Shown here in pieces: positions 21,732 to 29,620 of a DNA stretch of 46,029 nt (position 1 is its first letter; every line of letters starts with the position of its first letter). The position numbers were made by a program, and so were the translations under genes. The notes below the pieces were generated by a model. It was given only the letters and a program-made list of their open reading frames with translations, was not told the origin of the DNA and did no database searches. The DNA comes from Candidatus Sodalis sp. SoCistrobi (GTDB lineage: Bacteria > Pseudomonadota > Gammaproteobacteria > Enterobacterales > Enterobacteriaceae), in NCBI RefSeq assembly GCF_900143145.1, contig NZ_FRDB01000003.1, forward strand, positions 1-46,029, in the 5' to 3' direction.

Positions 21732-21847
21732 GCCGCTCGACCGGGGGGCTATTGACGGCTATCAACCGCAGCAAACGCGGGGGCCGCTCAACCGGGTTTG
21801 CCATTGACGGCTATCAACCACGCCAAAGGCGGTTGCCGCTCAAGCCC
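21732..21847. repeat. 52-bp tandem duplication of the igaA 3' end
   Basis: CCGCTC recurs at 21732, 21784 and 21836, and ATTGACGGCTATCAACC at 21751 and 21803, both with a period of exactly 52. The unit at 21784-21835 contains the real igaA stop (21814-21816). The downstream unit (21732-21783) contains an equivalent stop at 21762-21764. Read on the minus strand, both copies encode a similar LSGxR tail before the stop. Confidence 0.9.
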
Positions 21848-23943
21848 ATCGCGTCGTGGCTGAAGCAGTTGTCATAATAGCGCTGGATATCTCGCGCCCG
21901 CCGTCGGCCATTATGCAGGCGGCGCACCAGCAACACGGCGTTGAGTGCGGCAAGCGTCAGCAGCAGTATCAGCAACAACGTGGCACCCACGTTGCGCCAC
22001 AGGGACACCCTTTCGGGCTCGTTATGCAGCGCAATATGGCGGGTACCGTTGGCATCGACGGTAATATTGGTGATGATGCCCTCGGCGTTAAACGGTGTAT
22101 GCAACAGTTGTGTAGACAACCGTTGCAGCTCGTGCCATTGCGCCAGGCCAGTATAATCGTTGAAATTTACGGCGGGGGGTGGAGTCTGGACCAGCTGTTT
22201 TTCTTCATCGCTGCGGATCAAAAATCCGCCCGGCGGCGGGCTGTTGAGCGCGTTGGTGGCGTTGCGTGTCTCGCTGGCAAAGTAGTACGAGGTTGCGGCG
22301 TTGACCAAGGCTTCCAACGTATCGGCACTAACCGGCCGCAGCAGCACATTTATTCCTTTCAACGATCCGGCGCGGGCGCGTTTGACGATAGTCGGCCAGT
22401 CGCGCCCATTGGCCAGATTCACCAGCGCCGCCTGCAGTCGTTGGCAGGGCGCGGCGTCATCCTGACACAACTCCTGAGTTTTCAGTACAATGTCGCTGAA
22501 ATCATCAAGCAAGATCATGCCGGATTTCTGAATGGCGGAGGCCAACCCCGGGGTGATTTTATTTTCATTGTCCAAAGCCGGGTGCAATTGATTATTCACC
22601 GCCGTCAGCAGCGATTCGGCACGATCGACCGTATCGGATTCCGGCATTGGCAGCGGGACGGCGTTGTTCCAGTAAATAGCCGAACAATCGAACGGCAAGA
22701 ACGGCGTTCGGCCGTTGTCGCTTTGCACATAACACATCCCGGTACCGCGGGCCGATAGGGTATCACCGATGCGCAACGTGGCCTGGTTCAAGGCGGCGAC
22801 GCTATCGACACGCACCGTTTGCGCCCCCTGCAGCCAGGCTACGCTCAATTTCAGCGGCAGCGAGAGCGGTACGTAGGCCAGCAGCAACGACAGGATCAGC
22901 AGCGAACTGCACAGCATCAGCAAATTTCCGCCCCAGCGTTGCAAAGGGAAATGAGTCACTTCGTCATGTAGCGAAAGGTAACGGCCCTGGCGCACGACTT
23001 GGCTGGAGAGGTAAATATCGATATCGGTTTTCTGGTCCAGATCGCGGGCGATATATGGCTGCCAATGCGCCGGGTATCTCAGATCGAGGCTGCCGAGAGA
23101 AATATTGCTGATGCTGCCCTGGTCGGACTCGCCGAACAGTCCCCAGCGCCGGGGGATCCCGCGCAGGCAGTGAATATCTTGCCGATTGCGCAGCGGCGTC
23201 GGGCGAAATCGCAGCCAGGCGGCCAGCCCGGCCGGCAACCCGGCCAGTGTCGCCAGCCAAGGCTGCGCCACGATGGGCGCCAGCAGGCTCAGAAGTATCA
23301 ACAGCAGCGCCGCGCTGCACAGGGCCGCTTCGCGTCGCCCGGACGGACGGCTGATGGCGCGCTCTTGCGGCGTTTCCTTACGCACCTTAAGCAACTCAAC
23401 CTGTTCATTGCCCTGCTCGCGCATTGATGAATTCGGCACCACCGCCGGCGCCGGCACCACCACGGACGGCGTGTCGTTCAACAGCGAATGGCCGTTTAGC
23501 GAAATCACCAGCGGCATGCTGTCGGTCCGTATCAGCTCGACATGGTTTTCCTCGGCAATGTATTGCTCCCATTGCGACGGCAAATGAATTTCAATGTTGT
23601 CGAGATAATAGCGCCATTTATGCGGCGCATCGGTCGCCAGGCCATAGCGGGTGATGGCGTGGGTACCGGCATAGACGTTATCGCTGCGCGGTGTCAGAGA
23701 AGCGCCCGCCGCCGCAGGCTCCGGCGCGCTGAGCGGCGTCGCGCGCGCCAGCGGCTGGCTATGATGGAAATAGTGTTCGATGGCCGCGCGCTCTTCCGCG
23801 GTCAGCTTACGTGGAAAAGGTTTGATGAACGACAGACGTTTAACGGAGACAGGGCGGGTGCGCCGGCGATAATAGCGCCAGCCGATAACGGAAACCACCG
23901 CACAGGCAAGCGCGCCAGCCAATACAGTGACGATTGCGCTCAT
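21814..23943 (-). CDS. igaA: Rcs phosphorelay repressor IgaA
   Basis: IgaA (YrfF, MucM) is an inner-membrane protein that restrains the RcsC-RcsD-RcsB envelope stress pathway by contact with RcsD, and is signalled by RcsF. It has 709 residues with ATG 23943 (GGGG about 6 bases upstream). There is one N-terminal TM segment, a cytoplasmic domain with YRYYLDNIEIHLP-like sequence, two TM pairs (around residues 210-260 and 345-370), a long periplasmic domain with four conserved Cys (GTGMCYVQ, FDCSAI, LCQDDAAPC) and a final TM near residue 650. The last residues LSGNRLWRG lie in a tandem array and may not be ancestral. Intact, which fits its near-essential role where Rcs is active. Confidence 0.94.
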   Translation of the reverse strand: MSAIVTVLAGALACAVVSVIGWRYYRRRTRPVSVKRLSFIKPFPRKLTAEERAAIEHYFHHSQPLARATPLSAPEPAAAGASLTPRSDNVYAGTHAITRYGLATDAPHKWRYYLDNIEIHLPSQWEQYIAEENHVELIRTDSMPLVISLNGHSLLNDTPSVVVPAPAVVPNSSMREQGNEQVELLKVRKETPQERAISRPSGRREAALCSAALLLILLSLLAPIVAQPWLATLAGLPAGLAAWLRFRPTPLRNRQDIHCLRGIPRRWGLFGESDQGSISNISLGSLDLRYPAHWQPYIARDLDQKTDIDIYLSSQVVRQGRYLSLHDEVTHFPLQRWGGNLLMLCSSLLILSLLLAYVPLSLPLKLSVAWLQGAQTVRVDSVAALNQATLRIGDTLSARGTGMCYVQSDNGRTPFLPFDCSAIYWNNAVPLPMPESDTVDRAESLLTAVNNQLHPALDNENKITPGLASAIQKSGMILLDDFSDIVLKTQELCQDDAAPCQRLQAALVNLANGRDWPTIVKRARAGSLKGINVLLRPVSADTLEALVNAATSYYFASETRNATNALNSPPPGGFLIRSDEEKQLVQTPPPAVNFNDYTGLAQWHELQRLSTQLLHTPFNAEGIITNITVDANGTRHIALHNEPERVSLWRNVGATLLLILLLTLAALNAVLLVRRLHNGRRRARDIQRYYDNCFSHDAMGLSGNRLWRG

Positions 23944-24111
23944 GCTAACCCCACCCACAACTTCATAAGTAACACACCAAAATTAACCGTCGCTACAAGG
24001 ATTCTCGTCGCTGCTGCTGCTGCTAGACATGGGCCTGCGGCGGGCACAGGAGGTCATCGGCGAATAACAGGCATAATAACCGATACTGGGGCGAGAGTAA
24101 CAAGCCCGCTG

Positions 24112-24140
24112 TTGCGGATATATCAGCATTTTCCTATTTT
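24112..24140 (+). promoter_or_regulatory. Candidate nudE promoter in the igaA-nudE spacer
   Basis: TTGCGG (24112-24117), a 17-base spacer and TATTTT (24135-24140) form a passable sigma-70 promoter about 160 bases upstream of nudE. The 356-base divergent spacer (23944-24299) also contains a short CTG run near 24010. I see no other recognisable element; the igaA promoter must lie on the other side but is not evident. Confidence 0.35.
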
Positions 24141-24299
24141 ATGGGTCGAGAGTCGTAATTGCGCATTGTCGCCTTGACGCGGTGAAAAGTGATGCTGCGC
24201 AGACAAGTTGCAGCCTGGTCCATTCTTAACGCACAATGTTGAGCAACCCGATGGACGGGCGTCTCTCCTGGCCATCCTGTGCGCAATCTCGGGAACGAT

Positions 24300-24860
24300 A
24301 TGGATAAGAATCTGCAAAAACCCAAAATACATCGCGTGGCGACCGTTGCCCAGTCCCGCCTGTTCACGGTGGAGTCGGTCGATCTTGAGTTCAGCAACGG
24401 CGCGCGGCGGGTCTATGAGCGCATGAAGCCTTCCCATCGCGAAGCGGTGATGATCGTACCGGTGCTGGACGACCATCTGCTGCTGATCCGCGAATACGGC
24501 GCAGGCATTGAGGATTATGAATTGGGGTTTCCGAAAGGACTTATTGACCCCGGCGAAGGGGTGATGGAAGCGAACAACCGCGAGCTGATGGAGGAGGCGG
24601 GCTTTGGCGGGCGCCACTTTACGTTTTTGCGCCGCCTGAGTATGGCGCCGTCTTACTTCTCCAGCAAAATGCACATTGTCGTGGCGCAGGAGTTATATCC
24701 ACAGCGGCTGCAGGGAGATGAACCAGAGCCGTTGCCGCTGGTGCGCTGGCCGATAAGCCGAATGCTGGCGCTGCTGGACGAGCCTGATTTTTGCGAGGCG
24801 CGCAATGTGAGCGCGCTGTTTCTCGCCCATGCCTGGCTCAATCGGGCACCGTCAGAATAA
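24300..24860 (+). CDS. nudE: ADP compounds hydrolase NudE (Nudix)
   Basis: NudE hydrolyses ADP-ribose, Ap3A and NADH-type ADP compounds, a housekeeping role. It has 186 residues, the same length as E. coli. The Nudix box is complete: GLIDPGEGVMEANNRELMEE followed by AGF, fitting GX5EX7REUXEEXGU. Further conserved blocks are SRLFTVESVDLEFSNG and LSMAPSYFSSKMHIVVAQ. ATG 24300 gives MDKNLQKP, aligned with the E. coli start; the Shine-Dalgarno (GGGA) is weak. It is convergent with mrcA. Intact. Confidence 0.94.
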   Translation: MDKNLQKPKIHRVATVAQSRLFTVESVDLEFSNGARRVYERMKPSHREAVMIVPVLDDHLLLIREYGAGIEDYELGFPKGLIDPGEGVMEANNRELMEEAGFGGRHFTFLRRLSMAPSYFSSKMHIVVAQELYPQRLQGDEPEPLPLVRWPISRMLALLDEPDFCEARNVSALFLAHAWLNRAPSE

Positions 24861-24865
24861 TGAGC

Positions 24866-24895
24866 CCGGGCCGGGTCCAAAGACATCCGGCCCGG
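24866..24895. terminator. Hairpin between convergent nudE and mrcA
   Basis: CCGGGCCGG (24866-24874) pairs with CCGGCCCGG (24887-24895) around a 12-base loop. It starts 6 bases after the nudE stop and ends 8 bases before the mrcA stop. It is a likely bidirectional terminator, though no U tract is evident. Confidence 0.6.
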
Positions 24896-24902
24896 CGGGC
24901 GG

Positions 24903-27461
24903 TCAGAACAGTTCTTGCTGCTGGCCGTTGTCCATCAGCGTCGTGCCGACTTCATGGACTACCCGGTCTTTCGGCTGGGTGCCGTCGATAAAGTATTCCG
25001 GCCGGCTGTTGCCGCCGCCGTCGGACAACTTACCGCTGCTCTTATCGATAGTCACGGTAACGATGCCCGGCGGTGGGTCCTGTTTCTCTTCTGGGATACC
25101 GTCCAGCGCTATCTTCATATACTCATCCCAGATAGGCTGGGCGCTTTTAGCGCCGCCCTCGGCACCGGAAATCTGATCGCTGATGGCGCCGGAAGCCGAG
25201 CTTCGGCCCAAATTGCGGCGGTGATCGTCGAACCCTATCCATACCGTGGTGACCGTGCCGGGGCCGTAGCCGGAGAACCAGGCGTCTTTGGAGTCGTTGG
25301 TGGTACCGGTTTTACCGCCGATATCATGACGCTTCAAATCGCGGGCGGCACGCCAGCCGGTACCCATCCAGCCGGGTTCGCCGAAGATGTTGCTGTTAAG
25401 AGCGTCGCGCATCAAAAACGACAGCGGCGTGCTAATCACGTGGGGGGCATACAGCTGTTCGCCGTCCGCCGCCGCCTGCGCCGGTGAAACCCGTTCCAGC
25501 CGCGGCATCGGCACCGTGCCGTTTTCGTCGGCCTGACGGGAGACGGCCACGTTTTCCATACTGTCGTCCGACAGCACCGCCGATTTCGGCGTATCACCAT
25601 AGATAACCGGCAAATCACAGCTGCCGCACACCACTTTGGGTCTGGCGGTAAACAGCACCTGATCGTTTTCATCGGTGATTTTGGTGATGAGGTAAGGGTC
25701 GACCAGATAACCGCCGTTGGCCAGTACCGCATAGCCCCGCACCAGCTGCAGCGGCGTGAAGGACGCGGAACCCAGCGCCAGGGATTCGGTGTGGACAATA
25801 TTCTGCGCCGGGAAGCCGAAACGTTGCAGATATTCCGCGGCGTAATCCACTCCCATGGCGCGCATAGCGCGCACCATCACCACGTTTTTCGACTGCCCCA
25901 GGCCCTGGCGCAGGCGAATCGGGCCGGAATAGGTCGGCGGCGAGTTGCGCGGCCGCCAGTCGGAGCCGGCGCCGGCATCCCAGCGGGAAATCGGCGCATC
26001 ATTAAGAATGGTCGCCAGCGTCAACCCTTTATCCAGCGCCGCGGTATACAGGAACGGCTTGATGTTGGAACCCACCTGGCGCAGCGCCTGGGTGATACGG
26101 TTGAATTTGCTCTGATTGAAGTCGAAACCGCCGACCAGGGCTTTCACCGCGCCGTCCTGCGGACTCAACGATACCAGCGCAGAATTGACGTCCGGGACCT
26201 GGGAAAGCGACCAGCCGTCCTCCGTTTGCTGCACCCAGACTTGCTGCCCCGCCTGCACCACATCGGTGACTTTTTTCGGCGTCGGGCCCTGCTGCGTGTC
26301 GCTTCTGAACGGCCGCGCCCAGCGCATGCCCGCCAGCGATAGCGCTACGTTGCTGCCGTCGACCATCATCGCTACCGCGCCGTCGACGCCGGTTTCGGTA
26401 ATGACCGCCGCGTGCAATGGACCGTACACCGGCAGGGTTTTCAGCCGGTCGCGAATATGCTGCGCGTCCCAAGGCGACTCGCCCACTTTCCACAGGACGC
26501 TGCTCGGACCACGGTAACCGTGGCGCATATCGTAAGCCAGCACGTTGTTGCGCACCACGTTCTGCGCCGCCTGCTGCAGCGGTTTAGTGATAGTGGTATA
26601 CACCTTGAAGCCGTCGGTATAGGCATTTTCTCCGTAGCGCTTGAGCATATCCTGGCGCACCATTTCCGACACGTAGGGTGCGGAAAAGTCGATTTCCGGC
26701 GCGTGATAACGGGCCACCAGCGCCGCGTCGCGCGCCTGTTCATATTCCGCCTGGGTGATGTAATTTTCATCGCGCATACGCGTTAGCACGGTGTTGCGCC
26801 GCGCCAGCGCCCGTTCGGGAGAATAGAGCGGGTTGAAGGTGGAAGGGGCCTTCGGCAAACCGGCTATCATCGCCATTTCGCTCAGCGTGAGCTGGCTGAC
26901 GTCCTTACCGAAGTAGACCTGCGCCGCCGCGCCCACGCCATAGGCGCGGTAACCCAGGTAGATTTTATTCAGATACAGTTCCAGGATTTCATCTTTGGTC
27001 AGCAATTGCTCAATCCGTACCGCCAGAAACGCTTCTTTGATTTTACGAATAAGCGTCCGTTCCGGGCTCAGAAAGAAATTGCGGGCCAGCTGCTGGGTGA
27101 TGGTGCTGGCGCCTTGTGAGGCGTGGCCGGACAGCAGGGCGATGGAGGCCGCGCGCAAAATCCCCACCGGGTCCACGCCGTGATGCTCGTAAAAGCGGCT
27201 GTCTTCGGTGGCGACAAACGCATGCACCAGTTCAGGCGGCATCTGATCGAGCCGGAGCGGGATGCGGCGTTTCTCACCGTACTGCGCGATAAGCTTGCCG
27301 TCCGCCGAGAAGATCTGCATCGGCGTCTGCAGGCGGATGTCTTTCAGCGTCGCCACATCGGGCAATTGGGGCGCAATATAGCGGTACATGCCATATATCG
27401 ATGCGGCTCCCAAAAAAATGCAACACACTGCAAAGATAAATAAATATTTTACGAACTTCAC
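24903..27461 (-). CDS. mrcA: Penicillin-binding protein 1A
   Basis: PBP1A is a bifunctional class A peptidoglycan synthase acting with LpoA. GTG at 27461 gives 852 residues beginning (M)KFVKYLFIF, matching the E. coli GTG start; an ATG at 27485 would add 8 residues. A single N-terminal TM anchor is followed by the GT51 domain (ATEDSRFYEHHG with the catalytic Glu; GASTITQQLARN; KDEILELYLNKIYLG). An OB-like insert follows, then the transpeptidase domain with SxxK in GSNIKPFLYTAA, SxN in GQSKNVVMV and KTG in GGKTGTTND. Divergent from hofM with 118 bases between the starts. Complete. Confidence 0.96.
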   Translation of the reverse strand: MKFVKYLFIFAVCCIFLGAASIYGMYRYIAPQLPDVATLKDIRLQTPMQIFSADGKLIAQYGEKRRIPLRLDQMPPELVHAFVATEDSRFYEHHGVDPVGILRAASIALLSGHASQGASTITQQLARNFFLSPERTLIRKIKEAFLAVRIEQLLTKDEILELYLNKIYLGYRAYGVGAAAQVYFGKDVSQLTLSEMAMIAGLPKAPSTFNPLYSPERALARRNTVLTRMRDENYITQAEYEQARDAALVARYHAPEIDFSAPYVSEMVRQDMLKRYGENAYTDGFKVYTTITKPLQQAAQNVVRNNVLAYDMRHGYRGPSSVLWKVGESPWDAQHIRDRLKTLPVYGPLHAAVITETGVDGAVAMMVDGSNVALSLAGMRWARPFRSDTQQGPTPKKVTDVVQAGQQVWVQQTEDGWSLSQVPDVNSALVSLSPQDGAVKALVGGFDFNQSKFNRITQALRQVGSNIKPFLYTAALDKGLTLATILNDAPISRWDAGAGSDWRPRNSPPTYSGPIRLRQGLGQSKNVVMVRAMRAMGVDYAAEYLQRFGFPAQNIVHTESLALGSASFTPLQLVRGYAVLANGGYLVDPYLITKITDENDQVLFTARPKVVCGSCDLPVIYGDTPKSAVLSDDSMENVAVSRQADENGTVPMPRLERVSPAQAAADGEQLYAPHVISTPLSFLMRDALNSNIFGEPGWMGTGWRAARDLKRHDIGGKTGTTNDSKDAWFSGYGPGTVTTVWIGFDDHRRNLGRSSASGAISDQISGAEGGAKSAQPIWDEYMKIALDGIPEEKQDPPPGIVTVTIDKSSGKLSDGGGNSRPEYFIDGTQPKDRVVHEVGTTLMDNGQQQELF

Positions 27462-27579
27462 CTGAGAATTCCCATTTTTTGTCATTTGGGCAGTTTATAA
27501 ACAACCGCGCGCTAGTATAAAGGTTAGCCTTGCTATTGGATACGTAATTTAAGTCCCGGGCCTCAGGGAAGGAGGAACC

Positions 27580-28437
27580 ATGGCGTTTGACCGCTGGCGG
27601 ATCGGTATGGATATGGCGCCTGACGTGCTGCGCGCGCTGGCGTTGTCGCGCGATGGCGCCCAATGGCGCTGTCGCGGCTGGTGGCAATTTCCTTTGCCCA
27701 TGGCCCGGGATGCACAGGGCGATCCCTGCCCTATGGCGGGCACCGTCGAGGCGCTGCGCCGCTGGCGTCGACAGCTTCCCCGGCGCTTGTCTGTGCGGCT
27801 TTGCCTGACCGGGCTACCGGTCACCCTGACGCGCCTGCCCGCACCCGATCGCCGCCTTGGTGAAACCGCCCGCGGCTGGTACCTCGAGAGCCAGCTGCGC
27901 CGGCGTCTGCCGAGTCTGCCGGCGGCGCTGGCCTGGGACTGGTGCCATGACGCCGCGCACCCTGAGCGCGTGCTGATCGTCAGCGCCCGGCTGTCGGCGC
28001 TGCTCCCGTGGCGCCGCTGTCTGCGCGCCGCCGGTCTGCCTGTACACCGCCTTGATATCGCCGCCGCCGCGCTACGCCGCATGGCGCGGGCGTGCGGCCG
28101 TCATCCCGCTTTGCCGCTGGTGCATCAGTGCTTCAGCGGCGCTTATCACGTCGCACCGCTGGCGCAGCCGCTGGACTTTGTCTTTAGCACCGCGTCGGCG
28201 CCGGCCTGCAATTTTACCCGTACTGAACCCGGCACGGTTCCCGAGGGGGGTGAACTCTGGTCGCCGTTTGACGCCTTGCGCGCCGTATCAGAGCGCCCAT
28301 CGGCGCCGCACGTGCGTTGGTGGCCGGGCGGCGGGCCGGCAGACGGCGGGCCGGTGCCGCTTCCCGACTGGCCGGCGGCCTGGGTGATTGCCGTCGGGCT
28401 GGCGCTGGCGCCAGAAGAGCGGCTGTGGAGCAGGTGA
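27580..28437 (+). CDS. hofM: PilM-like protein HofM
   Basis: First gene of the hofMNOPQ operon, homologous to type IV pilus/competence PilMNOPQ (ComABCDE) and tied in E. coli to use of extracellular DNA as a nutrient. This 285-residue protein resembles HofM (about 259 residues): an N-terminal IGMDMAPDVLRALAL segment like the actin-fold start, then Arg-rich poorly conserved sequence. GGAGGA lies just upstream of ATG 27580. The GTGA overlap with hofN indicates coupling. The family is weakly conserved, so the assignment rests largely on position between mrcA and aroK. Confidence 0.8.
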   Translation: MAFDRWRIGMDMAPDVLRALALSRDGAQWRCRGWWQFPLPMARDAQGDPCPMAGTVEALRRWRRQLPRRLSVRLCLTGLPVTLTRLPAPDRRLGETARGWYLESQLRRRLPSLPAALAWDWCHDAAHPERVLIVSARLSALLPWRRCLRAAGLPVHRLDIAAAALRRMARACGRHPALPLVHQCFSGAYHVAPLAQPLDFVFSTASAPACNFTRTEPGTVPEGGELWSPFDALRAVSERPSAPHVRWWPGGGPADGGPVPLPDWPAAWVIAVGLALAPEERLWSR

Positions 28438-28958
28438 ACCTGTGGCCCTGGCGGCAAACACGCCGGCGGCGTCGTCTCCGCTGCCTGCTGCTGCTGGCGC
28501 TGGCGCAGTGGCTGCTGATGTTGGCGCTTATTGGCGCGCCTGCCGTCTATTGGCGCCAGCAGCGTCTGGCGCTGGAAACGAGTCTGGCTGACATGCCCTT
28601 GCCCCGTGAGGCGTCCCTGGCGGGGGCGGCCGCCCCCGGCGTCGCGCCAACGGTAAGCACGGCGCGAGAGCGCTTCCAGCTGTGGTTGGATAGCGGCAAT
28701 CAACGCTATTTGCGTCTGTTTCGCCAATTGCCGGCGCTGCTGCCGCCGCAGCTGTGGCTGACGCATATCGAGCAGCGCAACGGCCGGCTCTATATCAGCG
28801 GCTGCAGCGAGGGGTATTCGCCCGTGGTGGTTCTGCGGCGTCGGCTGGCGGGCCACGCGCTGCTGCCCGATGTGCGCTGGCGGGAGGTCAGGCAGCGGGA
28901 CGCGGTACGCTGGCAATTTTTTTTGGAAGCGGACTGGCCGGTGGAGGATGCAGCATGA
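28434..28958 (+). CDS. hofN: PilN-like inner-membrane protein HofN
   Basis: A 174-residue protein (E. coli HofN 179) beginning with GTG at 28434, which overlaps the hofM stop as GTGA. It has the PilN pattern: a short cytoplasmic N-terminus with NLWPWRQTRRRRR, one TM helix near residues 17-40 (LLLLALAQWLLMLALIGAPAV), then a periplasmic part with QLWLTHIEQRNGRLYISG. PilN proteins bind PilM through the N-terminal tail and pair with PilO. Overlaps hofO by ATGA. Confidence 0.8.
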   Translation: MNLWPWRQTRRRRRLRCLLLLALAQWLLMLALIGAPAVYWRQQRLALETSLADMPLPREASLAGAAAPGVAPTVSTARERFQLWLDSGNQRYLRLFRQLPALLPPQLWLTHIEQRNGRLYISGCSEGYSPVVVLRRRLAGHALLPDVRWREVRQRDAVRWQFFLEADWPVEDAA

Positions 28959-29620
28959 CGTTGCCGGCGGCGGAAACAGGGCGCGATCGACGGATCATAA
29001 AATGGCTGTTGGGCTATGCGCTGTTGACGGTCGCCGTTATGGTTGCCGGCGGCGCAGGGGTCTTGCTGCCGGAAAAGCGGCGCCTGGAGCAGGTGCAACG
29101 TGCGTTCAATGCCCAGCTGCCAACGCACGGCGGTCACAGCGACATCGTCCTGCCGTTGCACGCGGAGAAGGCCGGGGCCGCGCCGCGGTCATCTCGCGGG
29201 GGAGCGGGAACGTGGCCGCCGCCGTCCGCCGCAAAAGCCGGTGCCGCGCCGACGTCCGTCGGCAGCAAAACGCAAACTGCGCCAACCGCCGGCGACAACG
29301 CGGGAGCGTGGCGCTGCCAGCGGTTGGCACAAGATCCTGTATCGCTATTCATGCCGCCGGGGCACGGCCCTCCCGCCGGGCTGCGCTGGCGGGTCACGCC
29401 CGCGGGAGACGAGGGGGGACGGCGCGGCTGGACGGTCGCGCTCACTACGGATTACGCCGGGCTTGAGCGTTTACTGAGCGCTATTGCGGCGCTGCAGGGC
29501 TGTCTCGGCCTGCAGGCACTATCGCTGAAAGCGACACCCGAAGGATTGATGCTGGATTTCAGATTAACGCCCGCAAACGAAAAGGAGGACGATAATGGGG
29601 AGAGGCCGGCTGGGGCATGA
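28955..29620 (+). CDS. hofO: PilO-like protein HofO, with a low-complexity insert
   Basis: A 221-residue protein starting at ATG 28955 (ATGA overlap with hofN); E. coli HofO is 146. It has an N-terminal TM near residues 16-38 (IIKWLLGYALLTVAVMVAGGAGVLL) and a short coiled-coil-like stretch. A region rich in Ala/Gly/Pro follows (about residues 72-115), probably an expansion rather than a domain. The C-terminal PilO-type fold is WTVALTTDYAGLERLLSAIAAL ... LSLKATPEGLMLDFRL. The end overlaps the next gene by 26 bases. Assignment is mostly by position and topology. Confidence 0.7.
   Translation: MTLPAAETGRDRRIIKWLLGYALLTVAVMVAGGAGVLLPEKRRLEQVQRAFNAQLPTHGGHSDIVLPLHAEKAGAAPRSSRGGAGTWPPPSAAKAGAAPTSVGSKTQTAPTAGDNAGAWRCQRLAQDPVSLFMPPGHGPPAGLRWRVTPAGDEGGRRGWTVALTTDYAGLERLLSAIAALQGCLGLQALSLKATPEGLMLDFRLTPANEKEDDNGERPAGA

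Noticed and set aside
21856-22758. 300-codon plus-strand frame
   Set aside because: Antisense of igaA, which is intact and homologous along its full length.
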